Positions 8,349-15,823 of a stretch of 41,385 nt of DNA are shown in pieces. Within the stretch, counting starts at the first letter, position 1, and each line of letters starts with the position of its first letter. The notes under the pieces were generated by a model, which searched no databases, had not been told where the DNA came from, and saw nothing but the letters and a program-made list of their open reading frames with translations. A program made the position numbers and the translations under genes. This DNA comes from CAYJII01 sp964370225 (GTDB lineage Bacteria; Bacillota; Clostridia; Oscillospirales; Ruminococcaceae): assembly GCA_964370225.1 (NCBI GenBank), contig CAYJII010000021.1, forward strand, positions 1-41,385, read 5' to 3'.

Positions 8349-9051
8349 TTTTTGCAAACCTCCTCTCCATCTTTTTAAAGAAGTGCGATATTATCACTAC
8401 TAGTATAAAGTAGAATGTTGCCGCAGCAATCAATGGGAAGAATGGCTCATATGTTCTTGACTGCACGATATTACTCGCTTTTGTCAAATCAGTTACAGGG
8501 ATGTACCCTGCGATTGAGGTTTCTTTTAATATAGTGATGAATTCGTTCCCAAGTGCAGGCAAAATATTTTTAATCGCTTGTGGGAATACGATGAAAAGCA
8601 TTGTTTTAAAGCGCGAAAACCCGAGTGTGCGCCCTGCTTCCATTTGCCCGATATCCACCGCAATTATTCCAGCACGTATAATTTCCGACACATATGCCGC
8701 AGAGTTTAAGCCGAAAGCCGCTACTGCAACAAACCACGCAAAGTCAGTGTCCACACCGACAAGGATAATTCCATACATTATAAGCAGCTGCAACACTATC
8801 GGAGTTCCTCTGATAACTGCAACATATGCACCTAAAATTTTGTCGATAATTTTAAACTTACCTGTTTGCGTGCGTTCAACCCTAATCAAAGCTATCACTA
8901 CACCCAAAATTAGCCCCACTATAGTTGATAGTACCGAGATAAGTACTGTGTAAAAAAGCCCCTCTAAAAAGAGCTCATATCTTTTGTCTTCGATGAACGT
9001 AATATAAAGTTGCGTACTTATGTCGCTCCAAAACTCCATCAAAATATCCAA
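8335..9051 (-). CDS. polar amino acid ABC transporter, permease
   Basis: Membrane subunit of a His/Glu/Gln/Arg-type ABC importer. After a short N-terminal amphipathic stretch there are about five hydrophobic segments, and the cytoplasmic EAA loop is seen as MEAGRTLGFSRFKTMLFIVFPQAIKN around residues 150-175, where it contacts the ATPase. I place the start at TTG 9051: GGGAGGA ends 7 bases before it, whereas the ATG at 9066 lies at the beginning of that same ribosome binding site and cannot use it. The protein would then be 238 residues. It lies behind a terminator-like hairpin that follows the binding-protein gene. Confidence 0.9.
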   Translation of the reverse strand: MDILMEFWSDISTQLYITFIEDKRYELFLEGLFYTVLISVLSTIVGLILGVVIALIRVERTQTGKFKIIDKILGAYVAVIRGTPIVLQLLIMYGIILVGVDTDFAWFVAVAAFGLNSAAYVSEIIRAGIIAVDIGQMEAGRTLGFSRFKTMLFIVFPQAIKNILPALGNEFITILKETSIAGYIPVTDLTKASNIVQSRTYEPFFPLIAAATFYFILVVIISHFFKKMERRFAKSDRG

Positions 9052-9069
9052 GTTTATTCCTCCCATTTT

Positions 9070-9110
9070 AATGCAAAAAGCCCCCGTGGTACGGGGGATG
9101 ATTTTGCATT
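9070..9110 (-). terminator. terminator-like hairpin between binding protein and permease genes
   Basis: GC-rich core CCCCCGT/ACGGGGG (9081-9097) inside outer arms AATGCAAAA/TTTTGCATT (9070-9078 and 9102-9110). Read on the minus strand the core is followed by CTTTTTGC. Placed between a binding-protein gene and the rest of its operon, it most likely causes partial termination, protects the upstream mRNA, and lets the binding protein be made in excess. Confidence 0.8.
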
Positions 9111-9113
9111 ATA

Positions 9114-9953
9114 TTATTCTGCTATTTCAGTGCTATTTGAATGAGTTACGATGAACTCATCAATTTTACCCGATGCTATTAATTCTTCGATAACTTTGTT
9201 TATTACTTCCTCTAAGTCATCGTTTTCTTTATTGATAGCAACAGCATATTCTTCTACAGTGTTAGAGCCATCTGCATAAACAAGCTCAAGTGTTTTTAGT
9301 CCTTCATTTGTAGAAATGATATTTTGTGCTGGTAATGCGTCGATTACGATTGCATCAATTTTACCTGTATTTAAGCTAAGTGCAGCCTCTGGAGCTGATC
9401 TAAAACCTTCTACGCTAGCGCCAGTATCTTGTAAAACACCTGTAACAGCGTTTCCGTCACTATCGGTATAACCATTAACTTCGTCGCTTACGATAAAGTC
9501 ACCAGTTGTTCCTCTTTGCACGCCGATAGTCATACCTGCTAAATCTTCAATAGTAGCAACTTCTACATCTTCTGGTACTACTATGTATTGAACAGAAGTT
9601 GTGTATGGTGTTGAAAAATCAACTTGCTCTAATCTGTCTTCAGTGACTGTCATCCCAGCAACTGCCATGTCAGCTTGACCACTTGCAATACCAGCAACGA
9701 TAGTTTCAAACTCAACATTTTCGATTACAAGCTCAACGCCAATTTCATCTGCGATTGCTTGAGCGATGTCAACATCAACCCCAGCAACAGTGTTCCCGTC
9801 AGTTACATATTCAAACGGTGGGAATGCAGCGTTTGTGAACATTACGATTTCGCCTTTTTCTTTGATTGCATCAAGTGAGCTTTTCTCGCCACATGAAGCG
9901 AATAATGTAGTGCATACAACAAGTGTCAGCACTAAAGCTATAATTTTTTTCAT
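9114..9953 (-). CDS. amino acid ABC transporter substrate-binding lipoprotein
   Basis: Extracellular solute-binding protein of family 3, anchored to the membrane by a lipid. The N-terminus has Lys-Lys, a hydrophobic stretch and the lipobox LFASC with the lipidated Cys21. The mature part has the family features PPFEYVTDGNTVAGVDVDIA (about residues 45-64), FETIVAGIASGQADMAVAGMT and YTTSVQYIV, then IGVQRGTTGD. Length of 279 is usual. The ligand cannot be read off; the operon context of aryl-acid metabolism suggests an aromatic or other hydrophobic amino acid. ATG has AAGGAG at good distance and a probable promoter sits 50 bases upstream. Confidence 0.94.
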   Translation of the reverse strand: MKKIIALVLTLVVCTTLFASCGEKSSLDAIKEKGEIVMFTNAAFPPFEYVTDGNTVAGVDVDIAQAIADEIGVELVIENVEFETIVAGIASGQADMAVAGMTVTEDRLEQVDFSTPYTTSVQYIVVPEDVEVATIEDLAGMTIGVQRGTTGDFIVSDEVNGYTDSDGNAVTGVLQDTGASVEGFRSAPEAALSLNTGKIDAIVIDALPAQNIISTNEGLKTLELVYADGSNTVEEYAVAINKENDDLEEVINKVIEELIASGKIDEFIVTHSNSTEIAE

Positions 9954-10002
9954 ATAAATTCTCCTTAAATTTTCTGTTTTTCTATAAATAATATCTTAAT
10001 AT

Positions 10003-10031
10003 AATTTATCATAGTTTCGCTAATAAATCAA
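10003..10031 (-). promoter_or_regulatory. probable promoter of the amino acid transport/catabolism operon
   Basis: On the minus strand TTGATT (10026-10031) and TAAATT (10003-10008) are 17 bases apart, about 50 bases before the binding-protein start. Both boxes match four of six consensus positions. The rest of the gap (10032-10103) holds only an imperfect AT-rich hairpin at about 10056-10083, which may help end the upstream transcript. Confidence 0.5.
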
Positions 10032-10103
10032 GCTTTTTTATGTATTTTTATTCAAAGCATATGTTTTTCTACATAATAATGCTAAAACATTGTTTATTCA
10101 TAC

Positions 10104-10925
10104 TTACTTTAGTATATTTTCCATGAAATTCGGTATATTTATGCATATTTCCATCGTTTTATTGTTAATCGGATGCATAAATATTAATTTTGTGCAACAA
10201 AGTGCCTGCGTAGTTATATGCTTTATGCTCCCTCCATACAGCATATCCCCCGCAAGAGGATGCCCTAAATGAGTGAAATGCACCCTTATTTGATGTGTGC
10301 GCCCTGTCAAGAGATCGACTTCAATCTGTGAGTATCCGTTTTTCTCTGCAACAACTTTATAATCGGTTATGCTTTCTTTACCGTCTTCGCGCACTATTCG
10401 TCGCATCAAGTCGCTGTCATCTCTGCCTATTGGCGCATTAATGCGCCCTGATTTCTCACTCAAATAACCGCATGCAATCGCAGTATATTGCTTAGTCACT
10501 GCTTTTGAAAGTTTTTTTGCAGCAAGATGATTTTTGCACGCAAGACAAAGCCCAGTGGTGTCGGTGTCCAGTCGATTTATTGGGCGAAAAATAGCAGTAT
10601 CTCCGCTTTTGTTTAAATGATGTGCATAAAAATTCGCTAACGTGTCCTCATAATGTGCAAGTGAGGGGTGCACGGGCATATTAACTGGTTTGTTGAACAC
10701 AATGATGTCCTCGTCCTCGTACACAATTGGCACATCTAAATCGGGGTTTGGTATTATGGTAGGCGTGTCGTCCAAAATTATCATGAGTACGTCGCCCTCT
10801 TCAAGGAAGTCCACCATGCGGATATGCTCCCCATTTAAGGCGATATGCTCTTTTTCTCGCTTAAGTTTGCGTATAATCTTAGCCGAATACCCATGCTCAT
10901 TTCGCAAAAAATTTTCAACAGTCAC
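10104..10925 (-). CDS. RluA-family pseudouridine synthase
   Basis: Isomerises specific uridines in rRNA or tRNA to pseudouridine. The S4-like RNA-binding part is at the N-terminus (SAKIIRKLKREKEHIALNG), then the catalytic motif INRLDTDTTGLCL with the catalytic Asp, and the C-terminal LLTGRTHQIRVHFTHLGHPLAGDMLYG. Given here from the first standard start, GTG 10925, but that codon has no ribosome binding site, and the upstream in-frame codons encode a family-like N-terminus (RRFDYHITARHDG) reaching back to an ATC at 10965-10967, which has AGGTG 7 bases before it. The real start is therefore probably 10967. It lies directly behind the methyltransferase gene. RNA target unknown. Confidence 0.9.
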   Translation of the reverse strand: MTVENFLRNEHGYSAKIIRKLKREKEHIALNGEHIRMVDFLEEGDVLMIILDDTPTIIPNPDLDVPIVYEDEDIIVFNKPVNMPVHPSLAHYEDTLANFYAHHLNKSGDTAIFRPINRLDTDTTGLCLACKNHLAAKKLSKAVTKQYTAIACGYLSEKSGRINAPIGRDDSDLMRRIVREDGKESITDYKVVAEKNGYSQIEVDLLTGRTHQIRVHFTHLGHPLAGDMLYGGSIKHITTQALCCTKLIFMHPINNKTMEICINIPNFMENILK

Positions 10926-10979
10926 ACCGTCATGGCGCGCTGTAATATGGTAGTCAAATCTTCTGATATTATTTCACCT

Positions 10980-11546
10980 CTAATTGGATTTTGTAATTAT
11001 GACCGCAATCGGCGGATCATTCGGCCGGTTATAAAAATCGCATTTGAGCACTGTGAATTTTGTGTGCTCTATGGTTTTGAGAAACTCCAACAGCGCATCT
11101 CGCTCCTCGTAGCCCGTATCACCGCCGTGATATATACATAAACTCATTATCCCACCATCTTTAAGCAGGTCAAGCCCTTTATTTATCGCTTTTATGCTGC
11201 TATGCGCTCTCGTGTGCACGCTATGGTCACCACCCGGCAGATAGCCGAAATTAAACATTATCGCACTCACAGTTTCATTTTCTGCGTATTCGTCCATGTT
11301 TTCGTGGCTGTCTAAAATTAGGTTTGCCACATCGGGTGCGGCTTTTTGGCGCAGAGTTCTCGCAGTCGCAGCCAGTGCGCATTCCTGTATGTCAAAGGCA
11401 AGCACCTTACCTCCAGCGCCGACAAGCTCGCATAAAAATGCGGTGTCATTTCCGTTTCCTGCAGTTGCGTCAATGCAAATATCGCATTTGTCTACATGAA
11501 AATTCACATGAGCGTGCACAAAATTGGTTGCGTTTAACTTTTTCAT
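10980..11546 (-). CDS. class I SAM-dependent methyltransferase, YtqB/MnmM-like
   Basis: A 188-residue Rossmann-fold methyltransferase. Seen: SAM-binding motif DATAGNGNDTAFLCELVG around residues 22-39 followed by VLAFDIQ, then MFNFGYLPGGDHSVHT near residue 100, the signature of the PF06962 (putative rRNA methylase) family. The Bacillus member YtqB/MnmM is reported to methylate nm5s2U34 of tRNA, so a tRNA wobble modification role is likely but is inference. The start has AGGAG at good distance, and the stop codon overlaps the ribosome binding site of the pseudouridine synthase, tying two RNA-modification genes together. Confidence 0.85.
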   Translation of the reverse strand: MKKLNATNFVHAHVNFHVDKCDICIDATAGNGNDTAFLCELVGAGGKVLAFDIQECALAATARTLRQKAAPDVANLILDSHENMDEYAENETVSAIMFNFGYLPGGDHSVHTRAHSSIKAINKGLDLLKDGGIMSLCIYHGGDTGYEERDALLEFLKTIEHTKFTVLKCDFYNRPNDPPIAVIITKSN

Positions 11547-11556
11547 ATGATCTCCT

Positions 11557-12417
11557 TTATGTAAACTTCTTTTCCCCCATGAAATATTTCATGCACACAT
11601 CATACCCACTGCGCTGATACATCGGTATAATATCTGTGTAAGTATATCCCAAAAAGGCTTTTTCCAAGCCGACATCTTTTAAATATCTCGTGCCCAGTCT
11701 CACTAAATTTGTGGCAATACCTCTTCCACGATACGAAACTCTTGTCACGGTGCAACCCACTTCACCTACACCTTTTTGCGAGGCTTCAATGCTCACGATA
11801 AGTGCACCGCACACGATGTTTTCACATTCTGCCACAAAGACAATCTCAGTTGTGTTCGCTTCGTACAATGCCTTATTTTCATAATATTTCGTGAAGTTTG
11901 GCTCAGCATCATTTACGCAATCGACTAAGCCATGTAAATCAGTAAAATTCGCCACACGATATCTTATTCCATCTATCATATCGCCGACTTTGTGCTCGTC
12001 ATAATCAAACTCAGATAAATTTAAGTCCATGTCCACACATTCTGCCCCTCCCCAAGAATGGACATATCCACGCTTAATGAAGTGGTCCTCTACTCGATTT
12101 ATCATAGGAATTCCAGGTGTGATGTAAGTTGCTCCGTCACAGAATTTCACAGAGGTATGCCCACCTTGGGAAATATGCTCCTCCGCTTTATTGAGCAAGC
12201 GCGACGCAGCGCCTTTATTCCTGTGCGATGGCGCGGTGCACAGCAAAATCACGGTGTTTTGATTTAGCACGCACACGGATACCACCTCGCTGTTCATCGT
12301 TTCGGTAAAAATAACATTATCAGGCAGAGCGAGCGCTCTTTTGACCTCGTCTTCACTTCTAACATTAAACTCAAAACAAAGCTTATATAATTCTAAAATA
12401 GCCTTAGTATCACGCAT
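11557..12417 (-). CDS. GNAT-fold protein with two acetyltransferase-like domains
   Basis: A 286-residue protein with two GNAT-type halves. The first half has the acetyl-CoA loop APSHRNKGAASRLLNKAEEH (about residues 80-99); the second has VTRVSYRGRGIATNLVRLG (about 225-243) and ends with the usual YQRSGYDV strand. Substrate unknown. I place the start at ATG 12417 because GGAGAG lies just upstream; the longer frame from TTG 12429 would start before that site. The ATG overlaps the end of the aldo/keto reductase gene (shared ATGCGTGA), so translation is coupled. Confidence 0.85.
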   Translation of the reverse strand: MRDTKAILELYKLCFEFNVRSEDEVKRALALPDNVIFTETMNSEVVSVCVLNQNTVILLCTAPSHRNKGAASRLLNKAEEHISQGGHTSVKFCDGATYITPGIPMINRVEDHFIKRGYVHSWGGAECVDMDLNLSEFDYDEHKVGDMIDGIRYRVANFTDLHGLVDCVNDAEPNFTKYYENKALYEANTTEIVFVAECENIVCGALIVSIEASQKGVGEVGCTVTRVSYRGRGIATNLVRLGTRYLKDVGLEKAFLGYTYTDIIPMYQRSGYDVCMKYFMGEKKFT

Positions 12418-13432
12418 TTTTCTCTCCAATAAAATTCATATAATCCACTAAATTGCGCCTTAATAAATCAGGGGTATCAAGTCCGTATGGACAATGCGCC
12501 ACACAATTTCCGCAGTTTATACAGTCGTTTATTTTGTTCATACTCTCCCTACCTTCATCAGAGAGATGCTTTTTCGTAGGCGCTCTTCTGAGCAGTAACG
12601 CCATTCTCGCAGCAATCGGTATATTTATATCCGCTGGACATGGCAAACAGTATCCACAACCTCTGCAAAAGTCTCCGCAAAGCTCTAGTCGCTCTTTTTC
12701 AATGTAAGCCACTCGTGCATCATCCATAGCAGGTTCATTATCATGATATGATAAGAACTCATCGAGTTCGCTTTCACGCTGGATACCCCAAATCGGTAGC
12801 ACATTATCATACTGTGCTAAATAAGCGTATGCGGTTGCGGAGTCAGTGATTAAGCCGCCCGAAAGAGCTTTCATGCAAATAAAGCCAATGTTTTTTTCAC
12901 GACATAGCTTTACAAGCTCGATTTCTTTTTCATCAGCAAGATAACAAAACGGAAACTGAATTGTTTCGTATAATCCAGAATTTGCTGCCTCGATTGCGAC
13001 ATGCATTCTGTGGTTTGTTATACCGATGTGGCGAATTTTACCCTCAGCTTTAAGCTCAAGCATAGTTTCATAAACGCCTGTACCGTCGTTTAGTTTTGGA
13101 CAAAAAGCAGGATTGTGTAGTTGGTATATATCCACATAATCGGTTTTAAGCATCGCCAAACTAGTAGCAATATCCGCTCTTATCCCCTCAGGTGTAGTGG
13201 AAGGCGTTTTTGTCGCTAAAATTATCTTATCACGCACATCTGATAGCGCATATCCGATTTTTTCTTCGCTGTCCGTGTAACCTCTTGCGGTATCGTAAAA
13301 ATCAACCCCGTTATCGTACGCCTTGCGCAAGATTGTTTTTGCCTCTTGCATAGGAACTCGCTGAATTGGTAGCACACCAAAACCATTAAAATTAACCGTA
13401 ATATTTGTGCTGCCTAATGTTACTTTTCTCAT
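12410..13432 (-). CDS. aldo/keto reductase with C-terminal ferredoxin domain
   Basis: The N-terminal 270 residues form an aldo/keto reductase barrel; the catalytic tetrad is visible as Asp47, Tyr52, Lys75 and His106 (DFYDTARGY, ATKTPS, QLHNP). The C-terminal part carries two cysteine sets, CGDFCRGCGYCLPCP and CINCGNCVAHCP, of the kind that hold [4Fe-4S] clusters. This fused architecture is a common clostridial family whose physiological substrate is unknown. The start is ATG 13432 with GGAG upstream. It leads a four-gene minus-strand run. Confidence 0.92.
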   Translation of the reverse strand: MRKVTLGSTNITVNFNGFGVLPIQRVPMQEAKTILRKAYDNGVDFYDTARGYTDSEEKIGYALSDVRDKIILATKTPSTTPEGIRADIATSLAMLKTDYVDIYQLHNPAFCPKLNDGTGVYETMLELKAEGKIRHIGITNHRMHVAIEAANSGLYETIQFPFCYLADEKEIELVKLCREKNIGFICMKALSGGLITDSATAYAYLAQYDNVLPIWGIQRESELDEFLSYHDNEPAMDDARVAYIEKERLELCGDFCRGCGYCLPCPADINIPIAARMALLLRRAPTKKHLSDEGRESMNKINDCINCGNCVAHCPYGLDTPDLLRRNLVDYMNFIGEKNA

Positions 13433-13507
13433 AAAACCAACTCCATTTTATTTATTACCTATTATCTTAACATGATGAAGTGCATATTGCAAGCTGTGAG
13501 CAACAAG

Positions 13508-13536
13508 TTGACAAAGGCGCATAAAAGTAGTATAAT
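13508..13536 (+). promoter_or_regulatory. sigma-A type promoter of the thi operon
   Basis: TTGACA (13508-13513) and TATAAT (13531-13536) both match the consensus fully and are 17 bases apart. The TPP aptamer begins about 10 bases after the expected transcription start. Confidence 0.9.
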
Positions 13537-13542
13537 GAACGC

Positions 13543-13634
13543 ATATAAATGGGGAGCTTGTGCGACAGGCTGAGAGGGGATTATAGTCCCGACCCTTGAC
13601 CTGATTTGGGTAATGCCAACGTAGGAAACTTATT
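13543..13634 (+). promoter_or_regulatory. TPP riboswitch (THI element)
   Basis: All conserved blocks of the thiamine diphosphate aptamer are present in order: GGGGAGC, a P3 hairpin, GGCTGAGAG, an extra hairpin GGGATTATAGTCCC, GACCC, then ACCTGATTTGGGTAATGCC and AACGTAGGAAAC. The flanks ATAAAT and ACTTAT form P1. A terminator follows 11 bases later, so ligand binding should stop transcription of the thi genes. The element is read on the plus strand, towards thiW. Confidence 0.96.
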
Positions 13635-13644
13635 ATCATCAATT

Positions 13645-13685
13645 AAGAGATAAAAGTATCAGGTAATACTTTTATCTCTTTTTTA
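13645..13685 (+). terminator. expression-platform terminator of the TPP riboswitch
   Basis: A perfect 14-bp stem, AAGAGATAAAAGTA (13645-13658) with TACTTTTATCTCTT (13667-13680), 8-base loop, followed by TTTTT. It is placed to be formed or avoided depending on the TPP aptamer. Confidence 0.92.
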
Positions 13686-13935
13686 TATTCTCTTGAAAGC
13701 GAGGTGCGCAAAACGAAATCGACAAAGGGGAGCGCCTTATGTCGTGGAAATTTTTTATAGCGATGGGAAGCTGTGTTTCAGCGTGAGAGGAAACTTTTGA
13801 GTTTTAAACCGCCCTTATATTAAGGTATAATTTTGTATGAAAGCTTATTCACTATATTTAGTGAATACTTTTCACATGCAAAGGGTAGCGCTATAATAAT
13901 GACGTTTTGCCCTTTAATTTTAAGGAGTGTAAAAA
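13686..13935 (+). other. 250-base untranslated leader between riboswitch terminator and thiW
   Basis: No gene is seen here. The stretch has several small hairpins: CGACA..TGTCG around 13720-13744, GCTG..CAGC near 13770-13782, AAACT..AGTTT near 13791-13804, and ATTCACTA..TAGTGAAT near 13848-13867. It shares GGGGAGC (13727-13733) and a CAGCGT..GGAAACTT tract (about 13779-13796) with the TPP aptamer but lacks its central conserved blocks. A weak promoter is possible (TTTAAA 13803-13808, TATAAT 13826-13831, spacer 17). The AAGGAG site of thiW closes the stretch. Confidence 0.5.
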
Positions 13936-14457
13936 ATGAAAACCAATGTATCAAAAATCACAATAGCATCAGTCTTAACAGCTGTTGCAGTTGTGGGCAG
14001 CTTGATTTCTTTCCCTTTTTTAGGTAGTAAATGTGCACCAATCCAACATATTGTTAATGTTATTATCGGTATAACACTTGGCCCTTGGTACGCTTTAGGC
14101 AGCGCTTTTATTGCAAGCTTATTGCGCAATTTAATGGGAATAGGCTCATTACTCGCCTTCCCCGGCAGTATGTTTGGCGCATTCTTATGCGGTTTTTTAT
14201 ACCGCAAATATAAGCACACGATACTCGCTATTTTAGGCGAGCTATTTGGCACAGCTGTTTTGGGCGGTTTATCCGCTTACCCTATTGCAATAATATTAAT
14301 GGGGCAAGATGCTGTGGCGATAGCATTTTATGCATATGTCATTCCGTTTTTAATTTCAACGGGAGTGGGCAGTGTAGCATCTGCGTTTATCGTGATACCG
14401 CTACTGAAAATGAGCGTTGTAAAAAATTACTTAAAAGGAAATAAGTCTTCTGCTTAA
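13936..14457 (+). CDS. thiW: ECF transporter S component ThiW
   Basis: A 173-residue membrane protein with about five to six hydrophobic segments, resembling ThiW, the substrate-capturing subunit of an energy-coupling-factor importer predicted to bring in the thiazole moiety (hydroxyethylthiazole) or a related precursor. Family-like stretches include NVIIGITLGPWYALG and LAFPGSMFGAFLCGFLYRK. The shared EcfA/EcfT module is not in the window. It is the first gene after the TPP riboswitch and is followed by thiC after 40 bases. The presence of thiM but no thiazole-synthesis genes nearby supports thiazole salvage. Confidence 0.85.
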   Translation: MKTNVSKITIASVLTAVAVVGSLISFPFLGSKCAPIQHIVNVIIGITLGPWYALGSAFIASLLRNLMGIGSLLAFPGSMFGAFLCGFLYRKYKHTILAILGELFGTAVLGGLSAYPIAIILMGQDAVAIAFYAYVIPFLISTGVGSVASAFIVIPLLKMSVVKNYLKGNKSSA

Positions 14458-14497
14458 AAAATAAGTATGTCAGTATACTGACAAGAGGAGCAAGCAT

Positions 14498-15802
14498 ATG
14501 TATAAAACTCAAATGGAAGCAGCAAGAAAAGGCATCGTTACAAACGAAATGAAAATTGTAGCAGAAAAAGAAAATTTTGACATTAACAAATTAGTAGAGC
14601 TCGTTGCACAGGGAAAAATCATTATCCCATGTAATAAAGAGCACAAATCCATCGTGCCTGGCGCAATCGGCGCTATGCTTAAAACAAAAATTAATGTAAA
14701 TCTTGGAACTTCAAGAGATTCTGTTGATATGCAAGTTGAGCTTGAAAAAGTACAAAGTGCTATCGACATGGGCGCAGATGCAATCATGGATTTAAGCTCA
14801 TTTGGCGACACAAGAAAATTCCGCAAATTGCTAACAACTGAATGCCCTGCAATGATTGGTACTGTTCCAATTTATGATGCAGTTGTTTATTATAACAAAG
14901 CGCTTATGAAAATTACAAGCGACGAGTGGATTGATATCGTTAGAATGCACGCAGAAGATGGCGTTGATTTCATGACAATCCACTGTGGACTCAACAGAGC
15001 TACAGCAAAAAGATTTAAAGAAAACAAACGTTTAACAAATATCGTTTCACGTGGTGGTTCTATTATATTTGCTTGGATGGAAATGACAGGCAACGAAAAT
15101 CCTTTCTACGAAAGATTTGACGAAGTTCTTGAGATTTGTCGTGAGTATGACGTTACTTTAAGCTTGGGTGATGCTTGCAGACCAGGATGTATCGCTGATG
15201 CAACAGACTCCGCTCAAATTGAGGAGCTTATCGTATTAGGCGAGCTTACAAAACGCGCTTGGGCACGCGATGTTCAGGTTATGATAGAAGGTCCAGGGCA
15301 TATGCCAATTAATCAAATCGCAGCTAATATGGAAATTCAAAAAACTCTTTGTCACGGCGCACCATTTTACGTGTTAGGCCCAATCGTTACAGATATCGCA
15401 CCTGGTTATGACCACATCACTGCTGCAATCGGCGGAGCAATCGCTGCTAGCGCTGGTGCATCATTCTTGTGCTACGTAACACCTGCTGAGCATTTGCGCT
15501 TACCAGATGTTGATGACGTTAAAGAAGGCATTATCGCTGCTAAAATCGCTGCACATGCAGCAGATATCGCTAAGGGTATCCCAAACGCTGCTGACCACGA
15601 CTACAAAATGAGTCAAGCAAGAAAAAATCTTGATTGGGAAGAGATGTTTAATCTTTCGATGGATCCTGTTAAAGCTAGAGCTTATAGAGCATCTTCTACT
15701 CCGAAAAAAGAAGATACTTGCACAATGTGTGGAAACTTCTGTGCGGTTAAGAATACAAACAGAATTTTAGAAGGCGAAATCGTTACAATTTTTGACGAAT
15801 AA
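14498..15802 (+). CDS. thiC: phosphomethylpyrimidine synthase
   Basis: Radical SAM enzyme that rearranges aminoimidazole ribotide into HMP phosphate, the pyrimidine half of thiamine. The 434-residue chain is of the short form without the N-terminal extension found in enterobacteria. Seen: SRDSVDMQVELEK near residue 73, EGPGHMPINQI near 264, the DIAPGYDHITAAIGGA segment near 297, and the C-terminal cluster motif CTMCGNFC. The last motif reads C-X2-C-X3-C here, one residue shorter than the C-X2-C-X4-C of E. coli ThiC. Start has AGAGGAG. It is co-transcribed with thiW under the TPP switch. Confidence 0.96.
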   Translation: MYKTQMEAARKGIVTNEMKIVAEKENFDINKLVELVAQGKIIIPCNKEHKSIVPGAIGAMLKTKINVNLGTSRDSVDMQVELEKVQSAIDMGADAIMDLSSFGDTRKFRKLLTTECPAMIGTVPIYDAVVYYNKALMKITSDEWIDIVRMHAEDGVDFMTIHCGLNRATAKRFKENKRLTNIVSRGGSIIFAWMEMTGNENPFYERFDEVLEICREYDVTLSLGDACRPGCIADATDSAQIEELIVLGELTKRAWARDVQVMIEGPGHMPINQIAANMEIQKTLCHGAPFYVLGPIVTDIAPGYDHITAAIGGAIAASAGASFLCYVTPAEHLRLPDVDDVKEGIIAAKIAAHAADIAKGIPNAADHDYKMSQARKNLDWEEMFNLSMDPVKARAYRASSTPKKEDTCTMCGNFCAVKNTNRILEGEIVTIFDE

Positions 15803-15823
15803 AAAAAAATTAGGAGCGATATT

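Noticed and set aside
13448..13642. 64-residue minus-strand open frame
   Set aside because: It runs antisense through the TPP aptamer and the perfect sigma-A promoter; no ribosome binding site and no family resemblance.
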